A stretch of 64,000 bases of DNA from Rahnella ecdela (GCF_019049625.1 NZ_JAFMOY010000133.1:62001-126000), one strand, 5' to 3'; positions 1 to 9,061 are shown, counted from the first letter of the stretch. The notes: generated by a model not told the origin, from the letters alone. A program made the numbers and translations.

Positions 1-350
1 AATTTCCAGTTACGCTAGGATTTTTCTTGCGCAGGGATTATGCGAAAACCCGTTAAATTATAAAGTTATTTGTGGGTGTAAAATTACACTCATAAATTTC
101 TTGTATAGATCCTCGTATTTCAATCAAAATCGCCGTCAGCAACCGCAGTCATAAGTATTTTCGCACCGGTTTAAACCTTAGCGTTTTAGTACGTTATTTA
201 ACTCTCAGCGGAGATTGTTTACGGCGGTGGAAGTTGCGAAAAAAACATAACACATCATGGACACTTTGAATTTAAAAGTGACGGGGTTTATTTACCTTAA
301 ATTCAGCCATTTATTTTCAGAGTCAGATTCATTCATTTAAAGGAATTATT
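1..350. other. Non-coding region upstream of the fimbrial operon
   Basis: No credible gene is seen on either strand. The region is AT-rich and carries the leader of the fimbrial operon. The pilin start at 351 is preceded by AAAGGA (340-345) at good spacing. A perfect 8-bp inverted repeat, GAATTTAA (268-275) and TTAAATTC (297-304), lies just upstream and could be an operator. I could not choose a promoter with confidence. No paired repeats of the kind that flank the invertible fimS switch were seen. Confidence 0.5.
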
Positions 351-878
351 ATGAAAAAAAATTTAATCAGTCTTGCTGTTATTGCTACTGCTGTTTTCTG
401 TAGTGCTTCAGCAATGGCGACAGGCGGTCAGGTGAACTTTACGGGTGAAATTATCGATGCCGGTTGCAATATCGTCAATGCCCCAAGCTCTCCGCTGAAT
501 GTCGTCATGGGTCAGGTAGCCAAAAGTGAATTTACCGGTGTCGGTTCTACCGCTGCACCCACCAAATTCACACTGGTATTAACTAACTGCCCGGATACTG
601 TCTCCACGGCAAAGATTAAATTTGACGGATCCAGTGTGAATGGCGACACCAGCCTTCTCGCATTGACTCAGGAATCGGGCGTAGCGCAAAACGTGGCGAT
701 TCAGTTGAGCGATGACACCAATACTCAGGTGCCACTGTTCACTGAAACCAAAGCGTATCCGCTGACCAGCACCCAGGATAACAATCTGGAATTCGTGGCG
801 CGTTACATCGCCACGGCAGCCACTGTGAATCCGGGCCCTGCAAATTCCGTCGCCAATTTCTCTGTGATTTACAACTGA
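351..878 (+). CDS. Type 1-like fimbrial major subunit (pilin)
   Basis: This is a 175-residue secreted pilin of the FimA family, the likely rod-forming subunit. Residues 1-23 are a Sec signal peptide ending AMA. The mature chain has the two cysteines of chaperone-usher pilins (C39 in DAGC and one near residue 80 in LTNC), and it ends in a strand with a terminal aromatic residue (SVIYN), as expected for donor-strand exchange. It is the first gene of a subunit-chaperone-usher-adhesin-minor subunit operon. Two stable hairpins follow the stop codon and probably lower expression of the downstream genes. The family assignment is sure; adhesive specificity cannot be inferred. Confidence 0.93.
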   Translation: MKKNLISLAVIATAVFCSASAMATGGQVNFTGEIIDAGCNIVNAPSSPLNVVMGQVAKSEFTGVGSTAAPTKFTLVLTNCPDTVSTAKIKFDGSSVNGDTSLLALTQESGVAQNVAIQLSDDTNTQVPLFTETKAYPLTSTQDNNLEFVARYIATAATVNPGPANSVANFSVIYN

Positions 879-884
879 TCCTGC

Positions 885-936
885 GCCGCCCTTCAACGGG
901 CGGCCGGGTTTTACTGGCCGGCAGACTCTGCCGGCC
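885..936 (+). terminator. Tandem stem-loops after the major pilin gene
   Basis: A 7-bp stem GCCGCCC/GGGCGGC (885-891 with 898-904) is followed by GGGTTTT, and a second stem GGCCGGCA/TGCCGGCC (916-923 with 929-936) follows within 12 bases. The first looks like a leaky intrinsic terminator. The pair probably lets the pilin be made in excess over the assembly proteins, either by partial termination or by protecting the 3' end of the pilin mRNA. Confidence 0.6.
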
Positions 937-964
937 ATTATTTCTTCGTTACCGGAAATGATTT

Positions 965-1642
965 ATGAAAATGTTCCCACACGCACTCCTGGCCGCAGCG
1001 CTGGTATGCACCACATCAGCACAGGCCGGTGTCATCGTCGGCGGTACGCGTCTTATCTATGACGGCGGCAAGAAGGAGTCTTCACTGAGCGTCAGCAATC
1101 CGGACAAAAAGCCTTACCTGATCCAGACCTGGGTAGAGGCCGCCGGAACTGGCGCTGAGAAAGCTCCTTTTATGGTCACGCCGCCGCTGTTCCGCCTCGA
1201 CAGCGGTCAGCAGAACGTGCTTCGCATTGTGCAGGCCGGTGGCAATCTGCCGTCTGATAAAGAATCGCTGTACTGGATGAATATCAAATCTATTCCCTCG
1301 GCGGAAAGTAATGATCACCAGAACACCCTGCAGATCGCGGTCAAAACCCGTATCAAGCTGATTTATCGCCCAAAAGGCGTGACGGGCGTTCCGGAGGCCG
1401 TGACCGAAAAGCTTCACTGGCAGCGTAACGGCGAGGCTTTACAGGTAACTAATCCGACGCCGTTTTACAGGAACTTTATGCAGGTGAAAGTTGGCAGAAA
1501 AGACGTGAAGGACGTGACTTTTGTCGCGCCCGGTGGCTCGGCCCGTTTCGCCCTGCCCGCCGGCGCTAATGCAGGCAGTGTCAGCTGGAAAATCATCAGC
1601 GATTACGGCGGTATCGGTGATGAGCATACCGCTGCCCTGTAA
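965..1642 (+). CDS. Periplasmic fimbrial chaperone (PapD/FimC family)
   Basis: This 225-residue protein is a fimbrial chaperone that holds pilins in the periplasm and passes them to the usher. It has a signal peptide (about 1-21, ending AQA). The conserved TRLIY segment follows, containing the arginine that anchors the subunit carboxylate. The family signature LQIAVKTRIKLIYRP lies near residue 120, with the second anchoring lysine. The F1-G1 loop region is short, so it is an FGS-type chaperone that serves rod pili. It lies 86 bp after the pilin gene and 101 bp before the usher gene. Confidence 0.94.
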   Translation: MKMFPHALLAAALVCTTSAQAGVIVGGTRLIYDGGKKESSLSVSNPDKKPYLIQTWVEAAGTGAEKAPFMVTPPLFRLDSGQQNVLRIVQAGGNLPSDKESLYWMNIKSIPSAESNDHQNTLQIAVKTRIKLIYRPKGVTGVPEAVTEKLHWQRNGEALQVTNPTPFYRNFMQVKVGRKDVKDVTFVAPGGSARFALPAGANAGSVSWKIISDYGGIGDEHTAAL

Positions 1643-1707
1643 TTCGCTTTTGTTAAACATGGCAAAACAAAACACCTGCGGTTAAGCATAGAAATGACGC
1701 CAGAAGG

Positions 1708-1734
1708 AGAAGTTGCCCGTCCTTCGGGCAGGGG
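1708..1734 (+). other. Small hairpin ahead of the usher gene
   Basis: TGCCCG and CGGGCA (about 1712-1717 and 1723-1728) form a 6-bp stem with a 5-base loop and no T-run. It sits between the chaperone stop and the usher start at 1744. It may act on mRNA stability or on translation of the usher; that is inference. Confidence 0.35.
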
Positions 1735-1743
1735 AACACACGG

Positions 1744-4329
1744 ATGAATCACCAAAAAAAACAGGGAAAGCCCCCGTTTTCTCAGCCGCTAAGCAGGCTC
1801 GCCTGCCTGATAGCCAGCCAGCTGGCACTTTACGCAGGCACCTCGTTTACCGTTCAGGCGGCTGAGACCTTTAACCCTGCATTGCTGGAAATAGAAAGCC
1901 CAGGTCAGGGCAGCACCGATTTGTCGGTATTTGAAGAAGGTAACGGTCAGTTACCCGGAACCTATCGCGTTGATATATATCTCAATAATGAATTGCAGGA
2001 TACGCGGGACGTCGCGTTCAATACGCAAAAAATGGCCGATGGCACCACGGTTCTGGCGCCCTGCCTGACCCTCGCGCAGCTGCAAGAAATGGGCATCAAA
2101 ACGCAGTTGTTTCCTGATCTGGGCAACGCGCAGACACCCTGCGTCAACCTGAATACTATCCCGCAGGGGAAAGCCGAATTTCGCTTCAATGCGCAACAAC
2201 TGTTACTCAGCGTGCCACAAGCGGCGATGACGCAAAAAGCCCGCGGATATGTTTCCCAAACTCAGTGGGACAACGGTATCACCGCCGCTTTGCTCAATTA
2301 CAACCTCAGCGGTGCGGATAATTCAGCCCGCAGCAACACCGGCACCAACAGCAGCACGCAATACGCAAATTTACGTCCGGGTCTGAACATCGGCCCGTGG
2401 CGGCTGCGTAATTACACCACCTGGGAGCATGACGGCAACGGAAAAGATAAATGGGATACCGTTTATACCTACGCCATGCGCAGTATTATTTCGCTTAAAA
2501 GTCAGATGACGCTCGGTGACAGTTCTTCGCCCGGTGACATCTTTGACAGCGTCCCGTTTCGCGGCGTGCAGCTGGCATCGGACGATGACATGCTGCCGGA
2601 AAGTATGAAGGGTTATGCGCCGGTGTTACGCGGGATTGCGCGCACCAATGCGCAGGTGATCGTGCGCCAGAACGGCTACGTCATTTATCAAAGTTACGTT
2701 TCACCCGGCGCGTTTGAAATCTCAGATATGTTCCCGACCGGGGGATCCGGCGATTTGTACGTAACTATCAAAGAAGCCGACGGCAGCGAGCAGTTGCTGG
2801 TCGTGCCCTTTGCCTCGCTGCCGGTGTTACAGCGTGAAGGTCGCCTCAAATACAGCCTGACCGGCGGACAATATCGCGCGTATGACAACAATATCGACGC
2901 GACGCCTTTCGGTCAGGGAACCGCCATTTACGGCTTGCCTCATGGTCTGACGGCCTACGGTGGCAGTCAGTTTTCCGGCCACTATCAGTCGGTGACGCTG
3001 GGGGCGGGTAAGAATCTGGGGGATTTCGGTGCCTTTTCGACGGATCTGACACAGGCATGGTCAGCAATGGAAAATCAGCCTCACGACAGCGGTCAGTCCT
3101 GGCGGGTGCGTTACAGCAAAAACATCGTTCAGACTGGTACGAACTTCGCGATTGCCGGGTATCGCTATTCCACCGACGGTTATTACAACCTGCAGGAAGT
3201 GATGGATACCTGGCGGGGAGAAAACCCGGAACAGACTCCCGAACGACGCCGCAACCGCAGTGAAATGACCATGAGTCAGAACCTGTGGCAGGGTGCGGGA
3301 TCATTATCCCTGAGCTGGATAAGCGAGGATTACTGGAACAGCGGGCGTTCCATGCGCTCGGTCGGTGTCGGTTATAACAACAGCTGGCGCGGCATCAGCT
3401 ACGGGCTCAACTACAGCTATAACGAAAATGCCAGCAGCAACAGCAATAACGGCAGCACTGGCGGAAACCGCATTTACGACCGGGATCAAATTATCGGCTT
3501 CAACATCAGCGTGCCACTGAGCTTATTCGATTCTCCGGTCTACGCCAGTTACAGCTACAACACCAGCAAACAAGGGAATACCACGCATACCGTCGGACTT
3601 AACGGCTCCGCGCTTGCGGCTAATAACCTCAACTGGAATGTTCAGGAAGGCTATGGCAGTCAGGGCACGGGAAACAGCGGCAATATGAACGCTGATTACC
3701 GGGGCACCTACGGCGAAGTTAACGCCGGTTATGCCTATGACCAGAACAGTCGCCGCCTGAACTATGGCGTTCAGGGCGCAATTTTGGCGCATGAAAATGG
3801 CGTCACGCTGGGCCAGCCAATGGGCGAAACTCTGGCACTCGTTCAGGCATCCGGCGCCAGCGGCGTCAGCATCAGCAATCAGCCCGGTGTGAAAACCGAC
3901 TGGCGCGGTTATGCCATCGTCCCCTACAGCAGTCCGTACCGTAAAAATATCGTGCAACTCGATACCGAAACATTGCCTGACGATGTTGAACTGCCACAGA
4001 CCACGCAGACGGTGATCCCGACCCGCGGCGCGGTGGTTCGGGCACGTTTTGCGGCAAGCGTAGGCTTACGCATGATGATGACATTACAGCGGCGGAACGG
4101 CTCACCGGTACCTTTCGGTGCCACCGTCAGCGATATGGCACAGAAAACCGCACAGGGCTTTATCGTTGGCGACGCCGGACAGGTCTATCTGACCGGCATG
4201 GCTGAAAGCGGTTCATTGCTCGTTAAATGGGGAAATACTTCTGAGGAACAGTGCGCCGTGCATTACAGCCTGACAAAACAAACGACAAATCAGACCGGCG
4301 TTCAGATACTGAACGCGCAATGCAGGTAA
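1744..4329 (+). CDS. Outer-membrane fimbrial usher (FimD/PapC family)
   Basis: This 861-residue protein is the usher that recruits chaperone-subunit complexes and extrudes the fibre through the outer membrane. It begins with a long signal peptide (about 1-40, ending VQAAE). The N-terminal periplasmic domain (FNPALLEI...GTYRVDIYLN) comes next, then the 24-strand barrel with its plug. The family segment APVLRGIARTNAQVIVRQNGY lies near residue 300, and two small C-terminal domains finish the chain, with the usual terminal Cys pair (EEQCAVHY...LNAQCR). The length is typical and the frame is intact. The adhesin gene starts 13 bp after its stop. Confidence 0.96.
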   Translation: MNHQKKQGKPPFSQPLSRLACLIASQLALYAGTSFTVQAAETFNPALLEIESPGQGSTDLSVFEEGNGQLPGTYRVDIYLNNELQDTRDVAFNTQKMADGTTVLAPCLTLAQLQEMGIKTQLFPDLGNAQTPCVNLNTIPQGKAEFRFNAQQLLLSVPQAAMTQKARGYVSQTQWDNGITAALLNYNLSGADNSARSNTGTNSSTQYANLRPGLNIGPWRLRNYTTWEHDGNGKDKWDTVYTYAMRSIISLKSQMTLGDSSSPGDIFDSVPFRGVQLASDDDMLPESMKGYAPVLRGIARTNAQVIVRQNGYVIYQSYVSPGAFEISDMFPTGGSGDLYVTIKEADGSEQLLVVPFASLPVLQREGRLKYSLTGGQYRAYDNNIDATPFGQGTAIYGLPHGLTAYGGSQFSGHYQSVTLGAGKNLGDFGAFSTDLTQAWSAMENQPHDSGQSWRVRYSKNIVQTGTNFAIAGYRYSTDGYYNLQEVMDTWRGENPEQTPERRRNRSEMTMSQNLWQGAGSLSLSWISEDYWNSGRSMRSVGVGYNNSWRGISYGLNYSYNENASSNSNNGSTGGNRIYDRDQIIGFNISVPLSLFDSPVYASYSYNTSKQGNTTHTVGLNGSALAANNLNWNVQEGYGSQGTGNSGNMNADYRGTYGEVNAGYAYDQNSRRLNYGVQGAILAHENGVTLGQPMGETLALVQASGASGVSISNQPGVKTDWRGYAIVPYSSPYRKNIVQLDTETLPDDVELPQTTQTVIPTRGAVVRARFAASVGLRMMMTLQRRNGSPVPFGATVSDMAQKTAQGFIVGDAGQVYLTGMAESGSLLVKWGNTSEEQCAVHYSLTKQTTNQTGVQILNAQCR

Positions 4330-4342
4330 GGGCATAATACCG

Positions 4343-5353
4343 ATGATGAAGATAATCAGAAAAATAGTGATGCTGGGCTGCTTGCTCGCCGGGCTAAGTT
4401 TTCTTTCGCCCGCTGCGCTGGCCGCCAATACCGGTTGCACAAGTTCGCCCAATATTCCGGGTGTCGCGACGCTTGGCAATATCGCGGTGGATGCCAGTTT
4501 ACCCGTGGGATCCACCATTCCCGGCACGGAAAAAGGGTTCTCGTTTGCCGGTAACTGTGCGGCAATCAGCAACGTCCCTCAGGGGTCGGTCATCATCACC
4601 TGTTATTACGGCAGCGGCACGGAAATCAGCGGCATGCCCGGGGTTTATAATACCGGTGTCAGCGGGATTGGCATTACGCTGGTCAATTCCGCCGGACAAC
4701 GTGTCATGGGAGGCGGAGCAGACTGTGATACCCGTAACACGCCGCTGGGATATATTTCCAATACGCCCGCAAAAACATTTTCCGTCAGCATGACACTGGC
4801 GCTGGTTAAAACCTCTGCCACCATCGGCACCGGCTCGCTTAACCAGTCTCAGACCAAATTTGGTATCGGCATGTATAACACCGGTTGGGGACTGGGAAGT
4901 TCAACCGACAGTTCTGTCTCTTACGCGGGGAATATTACTTACCGCAGCGTTGCCTGTTCGACGGGCAGCACCGTTTCAGTTCCGCTGGGCAACATTCCGG
5001 TCAATGCTTTTTCCGGCCCGGGCTCTGCCGCAGGCGAAAGAAACTTCCTCATTCCGGTCACCTGCGATAATCCGGTGAATATCACCATGAGCATGAGTTC
5101 ACCAGCCTATGTGTCCAGACCTGACGGCGTGATGGCTATTACCAGCGGCGCAAACACTGCATCAGGTATTGGTGTGCAAATGCTTTTCAATAATATGCCG
5201 GTGACTTTTGATAGCTATTTTCAGGCTGGTGCAATTTCAAATTCAGGTGGCACGCTGAACGCGGCATTTACAGCCCGTTATTATCAGTTCTCAGATACGG
5301 TGATCCCCGGGCAGGCCAATGCTTCAGCCACCGTCACACTGGCGTATCAATAA
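4343..5353 (+). CDS. Fimbrial tip adhesin, FimH-like two-domain protein
   Basis: This 336-residue secreted protein is about twice the size of a pilin, as expected for a tip adhesin with an N-terminal receptor-binding domain and a C-terminal pilin domain. A signal peptide ends near residue 28 (ALAAN). Residues about 29-190 are Cys-containing and Gly/Ser/Thr-rich. The pilin half begins near YRSVAC and ends with a donor-strand segment, ATVTLAYQ. Two Met codons start the frame. The stop overlaps the next start in TAATG (5351-5355), implying translational coupling. The receptor is unknown. Its position before a minor pilin gene, rather than last, differs from the fim operon of E. coli. Confidence 0.82.
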   Translation: MMKIIRKIVMLGCLLAGLSFLSPAALAANTGCTSSPNIPGVATLGNIAVDASLPVGSTIPGTEKGFSFAGNCAAISNVPQGSVIITCYYGSGTEISGMPGVYNTGVSGIGITLVNSAGQRVMGGGADCDTRNTPLGYISNTPAKTFSVSMTLALVKTSATIGTGSLNQSQTKFGIGMYNTGWGLGSSTDSSVSYAGNITYRSVACSTGSTVSVPLGNIPVNAFSGPGSAAGERNFLIPVTCDNPVNITMSMSSPAYVSRPDGVMAITSGANTASGIGVQMLFNNMPVTFDSYFQAGAISNSGGTLNAAFTARYYQFSDTVIPGQANASATVTLAYQ

Positions 5354-5895
5354 TGAAAATGAACCCGCAAAGATTTAAACGATTATCCGCATTCGTTTGC
5401 ACATTACCGGTGATCTTGTTTTCAATTCAGGTAAGGGCAACAGACGTTGTGAATATCAACGTCACGGGAAATATCGTTGCCGCGCCCTGCTCTGTCGATA
5501 CCGGCTCAGTCAGCCAGACGATAAATTTCGGGCAATTACTCGGCACGGATTTGCGTACCGCCGGTGCCGCTTCTGACTGGAAATCCTTTCAGGTCAGACT
5601 GAACAATTGCCCGGCGGCCACCGTCAGTGCAACCGCTGCCTTTAGCGGTGCGGTGTATCCGGGCGATCCCACGCTGTATCTTAACAACGGCTCTGCGGCT
5701 AATGTGGCGATTCAGGTAGTGGATGACGCGACAAAAACCAGCGTAAAAAACAGCGGCAGTACGATGACAGTCGGTATTGATCCCGCTCAGCACAACGCCA
5801 TTTTTGCTCTCGCCGGAAGGATTATTGCACCGGCGGGCAGTGCCGGTTCCGGTGATATTAATGGCGTCATGCAAATGACGTTTACTTATCAGTAG
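5353..5895 (+). CDS. Minor fimbrial subunit
   Basis: This 180-residue pilin-family protein has a signal peptide (about 1-29), a Cys pair (AAPCSVDT and LNNCPAAT) and a C-terminal strand ending MTFTYQ. It is a candidate adaptor or minor rod subunit (FimF/FimG-like) linking adhesin and rod. It overlaps the adhesin stop by one base and is therefore probably coupled to it. Which structural position it takes cannot be read from sequence. Confidence 0.85.
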   Translation: MKMNPQRFKRLSAFVCTLPVILFSIQVRATDVVNINVTGNIVAAPCSVDTGSVSQTINFGQLLGTDLRTAGAASDWKSFQVRLNNCPAATVSATAAFSGAVYPGDPTLYLNNGSAANVAIQVVDDATKTSVKNSGSTMTVGIDPAQHNAIFALAGRIIAPAGSAGSGDINGVMQMTFTYQ

Positions 5896-5919
5896 CGGTT
5901 AAATCCCCGCGGCGTCAGG

Positions 5920-6627
5920 ATGACCACCCGGCAGAGAATTGTGCTAAATTTAAAAGACTTCCCGGTCACCCTGGCGCAAGCGATGAAAGACCTTACGACG
6001 CAGAAAAGTGAACACGATACAAACCTGTTGTATGCGACGGCTGAACTTTTCGAAAAGCTCAGCCCGTCTCTGGAATTTCATAAAGTTCCTGCACAGACGC
6101 GCTTCAATTTATATGAAGACGGTACGTCATATTGTTATTTCGTCCGGGATGGCTGGTTCAGCATTCATCACAGCGCGGATCCTGTTTTACTAGGTAAATT
6201 ACAGCTACCGGGTATTATAGGTATAGGCGGTGCCATACCGGAATCAGCGGGTTTATATATTGAATCGAAGGTAGAATCAGAAGTAGCGATTTCTACCGTT
6301 CCTGAAATGCACGCGTTAATTAATGAACTTGATTTGTGGGAAATGTTATCCAAGCACATTTTCAGAATGACCGGCAGTATATTTACCAAGGGGGTGCTGC
6401 TCACCGGTAGTACATCTTATGAGATTATGCGTTTTCATCTCCTTGAGCTTATTAATGAACCCGATGCCATTCGCAATTCCACCGTCGCCGCAACCTATGT
6501 TCAGCAAAAGACACGCCTTTCCCGCAGTACTATCATGAAAATACTCGCCCAGTTAAAACAAGGGGGTTATGTCACTCTCGAAAATGGCATTCTCAAAGAA
6601 GTGCATAAACTGCCCCTGAAATACTAA
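5920..6627 (+). CDS. CRP-fold regulator of the IprA/YaiV type
   Basis: This 235-residue protein has a cyclic-nucleotide-binding-like beta-barrel (about 40-140) and a C-terminal winged helix. The helix-turn-helix segment TRLSRSTIMKILAQLKQGGYV and the ending HKLPLKY closely resemble E. coli IprA (YaiV), which ends NRLPSEY. The phosphate-binding cassette of CRP is not recognisable, so cAMP binding is unlikely. It starts 25 bp after the minor pilin in the same direction, so it is probably a co-transcribed regulator of the fimbriae. The start at 5920 has AGG too close for a good ribosome site; ATG at 5983 is an alternative. Confidence 0.78.
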   Translation: MTTRQRIVLNLKDFPVTLAQAMKDLTTQKSEHDTNLLYATAELFEKLSPSLEFHKVPAQTRFNLYEDGTSYCYFVRDGWFSIHHSADPVLLGKLQLPGIIGIGGAIPESAGLYIESKVESEVAISTVPEMHALINELDLWEMLSKHIFRMTGSIFTKGVLLTGSTSYEIMRFHLLELINEPDAIRNSTVAATYVQQKTRLSRSTIMKILAQLKQGGYVTLENGILKEVHKLPLKY

Positions 6628-6636
6628 AAATTAAAA

Positions 6637-7200
6637 TCAGAGTGTTTGCGCGTTACGGGGGATAACGCGGCACGGATTACCGCAGGCAACGGTGCCAGCA
6701 GGCACTGAGCGGGTGACCACACTGCCTGCACCAATCGTGCAGCCATCACCCAGCGTCACGCCAGGTAAAATCACGCATCCGCCGCCAATCCAGACATCAT
6801 TGCCGATACTCACCGGCCGCGCACTGCCAATATGCTCACGCCGTAAATCAATATCCAGCGGATGCTGCGCGGTATAAATCTGCACGTCGGGTCCGATAAA
6901 AACGTTATTTCCTATCGTGACCGGCGCACAATCGAGTAAGACAAAATTGAAATTGATGAAAACGTTGTTGCCGAGCGTGGTATTGATACCGTAATCAATG
7001 CGCATTCCTTTTTCGAAATGAACATTACTGCCGACCTCGCCAAATATCGTTCTGACCAGCGCATCTTTTTCGGGCGTCTGCCGTGCGCTGAGCGCATTAA
7101 ATTCGTCTACTTTATCGCGGGTCTGATAACGAATTTCGCGCAATTCTTCATCATTAATGTGGTAATCCAAACCACGCGTCATTTTCTCTAACTCACGCAT
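6637..7200 (-). CDS. Maltose/galactoside O-acetyltransferase family enzyme
   Basis: This 187-residue left-handed beta-helix acetyltransferase is related to Maa, LacA and NodL. It transfers acetyl from acetyl-CoA to a sugar hydroxyl. An N-terminal helical cap (residues about 1-60) precedes hexapeptide repeats such as IGNNVFIGPDV and IGNDVWIGGGCVI. The catalytic histidine lies in IYTAQHPLD. It is convergent with the IprA-type regulator gene. The start at 7200 has GGGAG six bases upstream. The sugar substrate cannot be told from sequence. Confidence 0.85.
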   Translation of the reverse strand: MRELEKMTRGLDYHINDEELREIRYQTRDKVDEFNALSARQTPEKDALVRTIFGEVGSNVHFEKGMRIDYGINTTLGNNVFINFNFVLLDCAPVTIGNNVFIGPDVQIYTAQHPLDIDLRREHIGSARPVSIGNDVWIGGGCVILPGVTLGDGCTIGAGSVVTRSVPAGTVACGNPCRVIPRNAQTL

Positions 7201-7346
7201 TAGCCGCTCCCTGAAAGTATTCAGCGGTTACGATAGGCAAAAGTCACCGGCAGGGTGAGAGCAGGAAAGGCACATATATACACAATCGTGCTATGCGGGA
7301 TTTTTTGTGACGGGGATCAACTGAAGGGGATGAAAAACGCAGAAAT

Positions 7347-7376
7347 AAAGGCCACCGAAATATCCGGCTGGCCTTT
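7347..7376 (-). terminator. Stem-loop downstream of the YagU-family gene
   Basis: AAAGGCCA (7347-7354) pairs with TGGCCTTT (7369-7376). It lies 17 bp past the stop of the minus-strand yagU-like gene. The T-run on the minus strand is interrupted (ATTTC), so termination may be weak. Confidence 0.5.
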
Positions 7377-7392
7377 GTAAATACACAAACTC

Positions 7393-7956
7393 TCAGCGGA
7401 AGGGTGAATCCAACGGCACTTCCGGATCCGGTTGACGCGTTATTCTGTTTCTCAAATCGCGGCGGATCATTTCAATCGTCCAGAACCAGAAGATATGTCC
7501 CAGTAATTCTGAAATGTATTCATCCGGCGGGATCCCTGATAAGGGGGGTGACAGGTGCATTAACGGGATAAAGATCCAATGTACAGCCACGGTGGCAATA
7601 ATACCGGCCATCGCTCCTTGCCATAGTTTCACTTTCGGAAAGACTTCAGCAACCAGACAGTAGCCAATCGCGAAAGTCAGAGAGAAAATGATATGCGTAA
7701 TATGCACAGGATTAATAATGTGTTCGGAGAAGTGAAAAATCGCCTGAGTCGGATCGATACCCAGATAATCTTTCAGAAACAGATAAGGTGGATTAAATTC
7801 ATCGCGCCCGCCGGAGAAAGTGCGTGGTGGTAAAGGCACCTCTGCGCCCCATTTGACAAATGCGGACAGGATACCGGAAATAACACCAATAAATAAGGCG
7901 ACACCGTATCGGCGGCGTTCTGGCGCTGTCATAACAAAAAACTCTTTTATTTTCAT
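7393..7956 (-). CDS. yagU: YagU family inner-membrane protein (DUF1440)
   Basis: This 187-residue membrane protein closely matches E. coli YagU. Shared segments include [58 protein letters not shown] and the tail RRDLRNRIT. About four membrane helices are visible. YagU has been linked to acid resistance in E. coli; its molecular role is not known. The chain is shorter than the E. coli protein (about 204 residues) because the segment between the first helix and LKDYLG is reduced. Confidence 0.88.
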   Translation of the reverse strand: MKIKEFFVMTAPERRRYGVALFIGVISGILSAFVKWGAEVPLPPRTFSGGRDEFNPPYLFLKDYLGIDPTQAIFHFSEHIINPVHITHIIFSLTFAIGYCLVAEVFPKVKLWQGAMAGIIATVAVHWIFIPLMHLSPPLSGIPPDEYISELLGHIFWFWTIEMIRRDLRNRITRQPDPEVPLDSPFR

Positions 7957-8272
7957 AAATCACCCAGTTGTAATGTAAAACCCTCATAGAGAGTAAAACC
8001 TTAATGAACCGGGTGGTTGATCTTCGTCAGGGTTTAATTATGTTTTCCCACAGGAGAAGACATTAATTATATTATCGGTGCATTGACATTCACGATAAAA
8101 TAAATCCAATCGTAAACCATTACATTAACTAATTAATATCCTAACCAAGCCAGTGCCGGATATTAACCATGCAAAATATGCCCACAATGTGTAAGTCCGT
8201 AGCAGCCGCGAAGAAAACTCGCTAACATTCCCTCAGGCATCATCCACTTGCAGCAGGAAAGGTTCATCGATA
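7957..8272. promoter_or_regulatory. Divergent intergenic region, yagU and DUF2461 gene
   Basis: These 316 bp between divergent genes contain no credible gene. The region is AT-rich between 8040 and 8150 and must hold two promoters. A TTGACA-like element lies near 8084 but no well-spaced -10 was found, so no promoter is called. Confidence 0.35.
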
Positions 8273-8986
8273 ATGACGACTCAGACACCTAAAACGCCGG
8301 TTGCGGCAGGGACAATTTTTAGCGCAGCCGGTCTGCAATTTCTGAATAAGCTCGCACAAAACAACACCCGCGACTGGTTTAAGGCCAATCAGGATGAATA
8401 CGAGAACACGCTGAGAACCCCTGCTCTGCGGTTTATCGAACAAATGCAGCCAGAGATTATTGCCATTTCTCCGAGACTGACTGCCGTTTCGAAGAAAGTC
8501 GGTGGCAGCCTGATGCGCCCGCAGCGCGACAGCCGGTTCAGCAAGGATAAAACGCCTTACAAAACCAATGTCGGCATTCAGTTTCGTCATTTTCAGGGTA
8601 AGGATGTTCACGCTCCGGGACTTTATCTGCACATCGCCGAAGACGGCTGTTTTATTGCAGCGGGGATCTGGCATCCTGAATCTAAAGCCTTAAATGCGAT
8701 TCGCCAGTGCATTGATGAGAACCCGAACGCTTATCAAAAAGCGCTTAACTCATTGCACGATAACGGGTTTGTGATGGATGGCGACAGTCTGAGCCGCCCG
8801 CCAAGAGGCTTTGATAAAAATCATCCGTTGCTGGCTGAATTAAAACGCAAAGATTTCATCGCGGTTAAAAACATCCCCTTTGAGGATCTGTGCAGACCCG
8901 ATGTTGTCGATTTTTGCGCTGAGCAGTTCAGATATTGCGCACCACTTATGGCGTATCTGTGTTTTGCGCTTGAGCTGGATTTCTAA
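8273..8986 (+). CDS. DUF2461 / TIGR02453 family protein
   Basis: This 237-residue soluble protein belongs to the DUF2461 (TIGR02453) family. It shows the family features GLQFLNKLAQNNTRDWFKANQ near the N-terminus, RDSRFSKDKTPYKTNVG near residue 85, and GLYLHIAEDGCFIAAGIWHPE near residue 120. Family members are widespread but have no established biochemical role that I can state. The gene stands alone, divergent from yagU and convergent with the sugar PTS operon. Confidence 0.85.
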   Translation: MTTQTPKTPVAAGTIFSAAGLQFLNKLAQNNTRDWFKANQDEYENTLRTPALRFIEQMQPEIIAISPRLTAVSKKVGGSLMRPQRDSRFSKDKTPYKTNVGIQFRHFQGKDVHAPGLYLHIAEDGCFIAAGIWHPESKALNAIRQCIDENPNAYQKALNSLHDNGFVMDGDSLSRPPRGFDKNHPLLAELKRKDFIAVKNIPFEDLCRPDVVDFCAEQFRYCAPLMAYLCFALELDF

Positions 8987-9014
8987 AATTCAGTGAGAGA
9001 GCAAAAGATAAAAA

Positions 9015-9031
9015 GGGAGCCCGGGGCTCCC
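9015..9031 (-). terminator. Terminator of the PTS-GH1 operon
   Basis: GGGAGCC (9015-9021) pairs with GGCTCCC (9025-9031). Read on the minus strand, the stem is followed directly by TTTTTATCTTTT. It lies 31 bp beyond the stop of the IIB gene. Confidence 0.75.
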
Positions 9032-9061
9032 TGCTAATTCAGGTATTCAAAGGCACGTCAA

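Noticed and set aside
1-350. Possible invertible promoter switch for the fimbrial operon.
   Set aside because: No long paired inverted repeats and no fimB/fimE-type recombinase gene were seen in the window.
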